From assembly GCA_020445165.1 (NCBI GenBank), contig JAGRHE010000112.1:1-8958 (forward strand): 8,958 bases of DNA, in the 5' to 3' direction. The notes under the pieces were generated by a model. The model saw only the letters and a list, made by a program, of their open reading frames with translations, made no database searches and was not told the origin of the DNA. The position numbers and the translations under genes were made by a program. Positions 6,487-8,958 of this stretch are shown piece after piece; position 1 is the stretch's first letter, and each line of letters starts with the position of its first letter. The stretch is from Gammaproteobacteria bacterium. GTDB taxonomy: Bacteria > Pseudomonadota > Gammaproteobacteria > Chromatiales > Sedimenticolaceae.

Positions 6487-6951
6487 ATGGACCAGGACGC
6501 ATTCCGCGAAACCTACCGCGAAGTCAACCAGGTCTACTGCGCATTCGAAAAGAGCGTGCTGACCAATGAGTGCCGCTGTCGCTGCGCCGAGCGCTTCTGT
6601 ATCGCCGAGCGCGAGGGCGTCCACTGCAACTGCGAACGGAGCCAGCAGCGCTGCCTGCGCTGGCTGGAACTGCTAAGAGAGCAGGCGCGCTTTGCACTGC
6701 GCACCGAAGAGGAACGTCGACTGCTGCCGCACGGCAAGGCAATCCGGCTGCAGGTAGGCGGTATGCGCGGTTTGTTGAAGGTGCTCGCCGGAGACGACAC
6801 GACGAACGTGTCAGTCATCGACAATATCGATGCGACCCTGGGTGAGGCCGAAAGCCGTTTCGGCGCCCTGGAGAAACTCCCCTACTCGGACATCATGCGC
6901 GATGTCGCGGCTTACCAGGTTCGCAAGCGAGCGGGGCGGCGCAAGCGCTGA
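6487..6951 (+). CDS. Cysteine-rich protein of unknown function
   Basis: A 154-residue protein I do not recognise. The ATG at 6487 is chosen for its AGGGG (6474-6478) 8 bases upstream. An in-frame ATG at 6427 would add 20 residues without a visible ribosome site. Eight cysteines crowd into residues 18-56: Cys18, then a CxCxC run at 29-31-33, Cys38, a CxC at 47-49, and Cys56. The remaining 98 residues have none. Such spacing suggests a bound zinc or iron-sulfur centre, but it matches no motif I can name. The middle is helical and charged (LELLREQARFALRTEEERR), and the end is basic (KRAGRRKR), which could contact nucleic acid. There is no signal peptide or membrane segment, so it is cytoplasmic. 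It may be read with grxC and hslR, and it is convergent with napB across a strong hairpin. Coding status is well supported by length, ribosome site and composition. Confidence 0.75.
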   Translation: MDQDAFRETYREVNQVYCAFEKSVLTNECRCRCAERFCIAEREGVHCNCERSQQRCLRWLELLREQARFALRTEEERRLLPHGKAIRLQVGGMRGLLKVLAGDDTTNVSVIDNIDATLGEAESRFGALEKLPYSDIMRDVAAYQVRKRAGRRKR

Positions 6952-6958
6952 GGCTCTG

Positions 6959-6991
6959 CGTGCTGCAACCGCCTTGAGAGGTTGCAGCACG
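6959..6991. terminator. Strong hairpin between convergent genes, probable bidirectional terminator
   Basis: A perfect 12-bp stem, CGTGCTGCAACC (6959-6970) against GGTTGCAGCACG (6980-6991), with a 9-base loop. It sits 7 bases after the stop of the cysteine-rich gene and 16 bases after the napB stop on the other strand. No T-run follows on either side, so termination would be hairpin-driven or the structure may protect 3' ends. A second, incidental palindrome, CCGGGCGCCCGG, lies at 6995-7006. Confidence 0.65.
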
Positions 6992-7007
6992 AATCCGGGC
7001 GCCCGGC

Positions 7008-7445
7008 CTACTTGGCCATGAACGGCACCGACTGAAAGTTGCTGCCAATCAGCGGCTCGGCGTCGACCTGCGGCACATGGCACTGGGTACAGAAATGCCG
7101 GCCAGCACTGGGCTTATCCAGCTTGTTGCCATTGCGATCGATAAAATGCGACTCGCTCATCTCGACAGATTTCGCCTTGTCCTTGCCGGGTTGTTTCATG
7201 TGGCATTCAAGGCATTTGTTTTCTTTCAGATTGACTGTGTATTTCTCGCTCAGATGCGGCACCAGCGGCGGCTGCTGCTCGAAGTTGCGCGGGATGTTTT
7301 CTTTATCTTTCTTGTAGTCGAATTCCGGCGGCGCCGGGGCTGTTGCCGGTATCGATTCGCTTCCGCGTAACGACGTGAGATCGGCAGACGCCAGGCCAGA
7401 CATTCCGGCAAACAGAACAAGGGTAACAATGGCAGACAGTTTCAT
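7008..7445 (-). CDS. napB: Periplasmic nitrate reductase diheme cytochrome c subunit
   Basis: A 145-residue NapB, the small subunit that donates electrons to the molybdenum subunit NapA in the periplasm. A signal peptide (residues 1-21, MKLSAIVTLV then ending GLASA) directs Sec export. Two c-type heme sites are present, CLECH (78-82) and CTQCH (119-123). The family's distal ligands are His64 in VPHLSEKY and His100 in SESHFIDRNG. HFCTQCHVPQVDA (117-129) is a NapB signature. The mature length fits the family. Its ATG overlaps the napH stop in an ATGA (7442-7445), with a GAGAGG (7453-7458) 7 bases upstream inside napH, so the two are translationally coupled. It is the last gene of the visible operon, and no napC follows before the hairpin at 6959-6991. 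Confidence 0.97.
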   Translation of the reverse strand: MKLSAIVTLVLFAGMSGLASADLTSLRGSESIPATAPAPPEFDYKKDKENIPRNFEQQPPLVPHLSEKYTVNLKENKCLECHMKQPGKDKAKSVEMSESHFIDRNGNKLDKPSAGRHFCTQCHVPQVDAEPLIGSNFQSVPFMAK

Positions 7446-8344
7446 GACGACACCTCTCGTTGTTGATTTACGCCTGCAATCGCCGGGCGTTGATTCGAGA
7501 ATCGGGTTGAGAATTCGAAGACATCACGGCCGCACACATCGATGCAGCGACCGCAGTTGGTACAGTGACCCGACATGATCACCGGGCCGATACCCTGCCC
7601 GGCGCCCTTGAGTGCCGGCTTGATCACCTGGTGTTCCGGGCAAACTGCAAAACAGTCCATACAGTCGTCGCACTGTTCGCGACGAATGGCCGATACCCGC
7701 ACCACAGCGGCCTGGCCGACCAGTCCATAAAACGCCCCGACAGGACACAGGTGTCCGCACCAAGCACGTCTGCCGACGAACAGATCGAACAGGAAGACGG
7801 CGACCAGGATGCCCCACGCCAGTCCCATGCCGAACACCAGCCCGCGATAGATCATCGATACCGGGTTGACCAACTCCCAGGCCACGCTACCAGTGATCCC
7901 CGCGACAATCAGGATGGCACCCAGCAACCAATTCCGGGTGTTTTCCGAGAACCGCGCCCCACCCTTGATATTGAGCCAGCTGCGCAACCACTCGGCCGCA
8001 TCAGTGATGATGTTGACCGGACAAACCCAGCTGCAATAGCTGCGCCCGCCGACGATGAAATAGAACACCAGCACGATGGCGCCACCGATCAGCGCCGCAG
8101 TTTCCGGCACGTGCCCGGCGAACAAAACCTGCAGCAGCACCAGCGGGTCGGACAACGGCAGGGTATCGAGCGTGAGGCTGGACGCAAGATTACCCTCGAC
8201 CACCCAGATGCCCAGCAGCGGACCTGCCAGGAACAGCGCCAAAATCGATAACTGGCTGATTCGACGCAGGATCAGATAGCGATGTGCGCCAAGCCAGCCT
8301 TTGACAGCAATCGCCTCTGTGCCCGGTCGCTCACCCGGTTTCAT
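7442..8344 (-). CDS. napH: NapH, membrane quinol-oxidising iron-sulfur protein of nitrate reductase
   Basis: A 300-residue polytopic protein. Four membrane segments lie near 28-49, 80-99, 138-157 and 172-190. Two Cys-x3-Cys-Pro motifs sit at membrane edges, CSWVCP (104-109) and CGHLCP (196-201), as in NapH/NosR-type proteins. The cytoplasmic C-terminal part has two [4Fe-4S] sites: Cys225, 228, 231, 235 followed by Pro, and Cys261, 264, 267, 271. The second lacks the usual Pro after the last Cys (Cys-Gly instead). NapH takes electrons from quinol and, with NapG, delivers them to NapB and NapA. The ATG at 8344 is preferred over the adjacent GTG at 8347 because AAGGGAGG (8351-8358) is 6 bases from it. 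It overlaps the napG stop by one base (TGATG), and its own stop overlaps the napB start. Confidence 0.96.
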   Translation of the reverse strand: MKPGERPGTEAIAVKGWLGAHRYLILRRISQLSILALFLAGPLLGIWVVEGNLASSLTLDTLPLSDPLVLLQVLFAGHVPETAALIGGAIVLVFYFIVGGRSYCSWVCPVNIITDAAEWLRSWLNIKGGARFSENTRNWLLGAILIVAGITGSVAWELVNPVSMIYRGLVFGMGLAWGILVAVFLFDLFVGRRAWCGHLCPVGAFYGLVGQAAVVRVSAIRREQCDDCMDCFAVCPEHQVIKPALKGAGQGIGPVIMSGHCTNCGRCIDVCGRDVFEFSTRFSNQRPAIAGVNQQREVSS

Positions 8345-8958
8345 CACAGGCCTCCCTTGCGATTGAGGGTATCCAGCGGATTCCTCGAAAACGGCGATAC
8401 CGGCGGCTGCGGTGGCTGTGGTGGCTGTGGTGGCTGCGGACGAATTGGTGCTTGCGGAGGCTGTGGCGGCAGCGGGGCCTCACCGACGATCAGACCACGT
8501 CCACCGTGCTCGTAGCGCGTACCATCAGGCAGGTTGTATTGGTGCGGTGCATCTGGCGTCACCAAGGCCTCGCCGGCCTCGGCCTTCTGCTCCCAGCCCA
8601 GACGGTAGTGCTTACCCAGCATGCCCTTGGCCAGTTCGAGCGGGAACACCTTGATCGCAGCCTCGTCCAATATGCAAGCCTTCTCGCACTTGCCGCAGCC
8701 GGTGCAGGCATTAGAGTGCACTATCGGGATGAACAGCGCGTGCTTGCCACTACGATCGTTGTGCTGATAGTTGAGTGTTATCGCATCTCCACGGACCGGA
8801 CAGACATTGAAGCAGACTTCGCAACGCAACCCCTGGAACGCAATGCAGGCCTCCTGGTCGACCACTACGGCCAGTCCCATGCGCGCATCGTTGATCTGGG
8901 TAAGCGCCGGATCCAGGGCACCGGTCGGGCAGGCATTTACGCACGGAATGTCGTCGCA
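8344..8958 (-). CDS. napG: NapG ferredoxin-type protein of nitrate reductase, 5' partial, with a proline-rich tail
   Basis: The frame stays open past 8880 to the right edge, so the Met there is internal. The 26 codons before it read [16 protein letters not shown] and onward, an iron-sulfur motif typical of NapG. Two more clusters follow: Cys11, Cys20, Cys23, Cys27-Pro (counting Met 8880 as 1) and Cys59, 62, 65, 69 in [12 protein letters not shown]. NapG normally has four [4Fe-4S] clusters and a Tat signal. The first cluster and signal would lie off the window. It acts in the periplasm, taking electrons from NapH to NapB/NapA. Unusual is the end of the protein: a stretch from about 136 to 163 has 16 prolines in 28 residues, with PQP repeated (see the DNA repeat at 8405-8440), then a short basic end (LNRKGGL). 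I do not recall such a tail as normal for NapG. The stop overlaps the napH start. Confidence 0.95.
   Translation of the reverse strand, partial: CDDIPCVNACPTGALDPALTQINDARMGLAVVVDQEACIAFQGLRCEVCFNVCPVRGDAITLNYQHNDRSGKHALFIPIVHSNACTGCGKCEKACILDEAAIKVFPLELAKGMLGKHYRLGWEQKAEAGEALVTPDAPHQYNLPDGTRYEHGGRGLIVGEAPLPPQPPQAPIRPQPPQPPQPPQPPVSPFSRNPLDTLNRKGGL
8351..8358 (-). promoter_or_regulatory. Shine-Dalgarno of napH, decides ATG over GTG
   Basis: On the minus strand AAGGGAGG lies within the last codons of napG, 6 bases before the ATG at 8344 but only 3 before the GTG at 8347. The spacing favours the ATG, and the placement couples napH to napG translation. Confidence 0.7.
8405..8440. repeat. Four tandem copies of a 9-bp unit inside napG
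   Basis: The plus strand reads GGCTGCGGT, GGCTGTGGT, GGCTGTGGT, GGCTGCGGA in direct tandem, differing only at the sixth and ninth base. On the coding (minus) strand each unit adds Pro-Gln-Pro. Because the unit is a multiple of three, gain or loss of copies keeps frame. A degenerate relative (GCTTGCGGAGGCTGTGGC) follows at 8450-8467 and encodes more of the same tail. Confidence 0.85.

Noticed and set aside
6995..7006. CCGGGCGCCCGG palindrome downstream of napB
   Set aside because: A 12-bp GC-only palindrome is unremarkable in such GC-rich DNA and lies beside a much stronger hairpin.
7565..8251. A 228-codon plus-strand frame opposite napH
   Set aside because: It is antisense to napH, which has all expected cysteine motifs. 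Its Gln/Asp/Arg-rich translation resembles nothing.
8282..8515. A plus-strand frame encoding a striking Gly-Gly-Cys repeat
   Set aside because: It is the antisense reading of the 9-bp repeat that encodes the NapG proline tail, and the sense frame is well supported.

Overview
The window is a high-GC chromosomal segment, most likely from a gammaproteobacterium capable of nitrate respiration. That placement is inferred from the combination of an enterobacterial-type PepN, a GrxC-type glutaredoxin, a 131-residue HslR (Hsp15) and a napG-napH-napB cluster. It cannot be fixed to a genus from sequence alone. There is no CRISPR array, tRNA, rRNA, insertion sequence or obvious recent insertion, and most of the window is ordinary core-type genome.

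Layout: (1) 1-292, plus strand, the C-terminal part of an S24 (LexA/UmuD-fold) protein whose start lies off the left edge. (2) 293-526, a gap with no supported gene, then a small exported protein of unknown function (527-1054, plus). (3) 1065-5515, minus strand, in transcription order pepN (aminopeptidase N), a UbiA-superfamily membrane prenyltransferase and a CbiX/SirB-type chelatase. This could be one transcription unit, although the prenyltransferase start is blocked by a perfect hairpin. (4) 5516-5671, a divergent intergenic region with a candidate pepN promoter and a 14-bp palindrome. (5) 5672-6951, plus strand, grxC, hslR and a small cysteine-rich protein of unknown function. (6) 6952-7007, a convergent gap with a strong 12-bp-stem hairpin. 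(7) 7008-8958, minus strand, the distal end of a periplasmic nitrate reductase operon, napG (5' end off the window), napH and napB, with tightly overlapping genes.

How the genes work together: NapH (membrane quinol-side iron-sulfur protein) and NapG (periplasmic four-cluster ferredoxin) pass electrons to the diheme cytochrome NapB, which feeds the catalytic subunit NapA (not in the window). No napC follows napB, so here quinol oxidation may rest on NapGH, unless napC lies upstream or elsewhere. GrxC and HslR are stress and housekeeping functions, PepN is cytosolic peptide turnover, and the CbiX-like protein would insert metal into sirohydrochlorin if active.

Points worth a second look are a proline/glutamine tail on NapG encoded by a 9-bp tandem repeat, an eight-cysteine unknown protein beside the nap operon, a two-half chelatase whose N-terminal half has lost the active-site histidines, a prenyltransferase with an altered second aspartate motif, and several inverted repeats at gene boundaries. 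I did not find a clearly novel multi-gene system.
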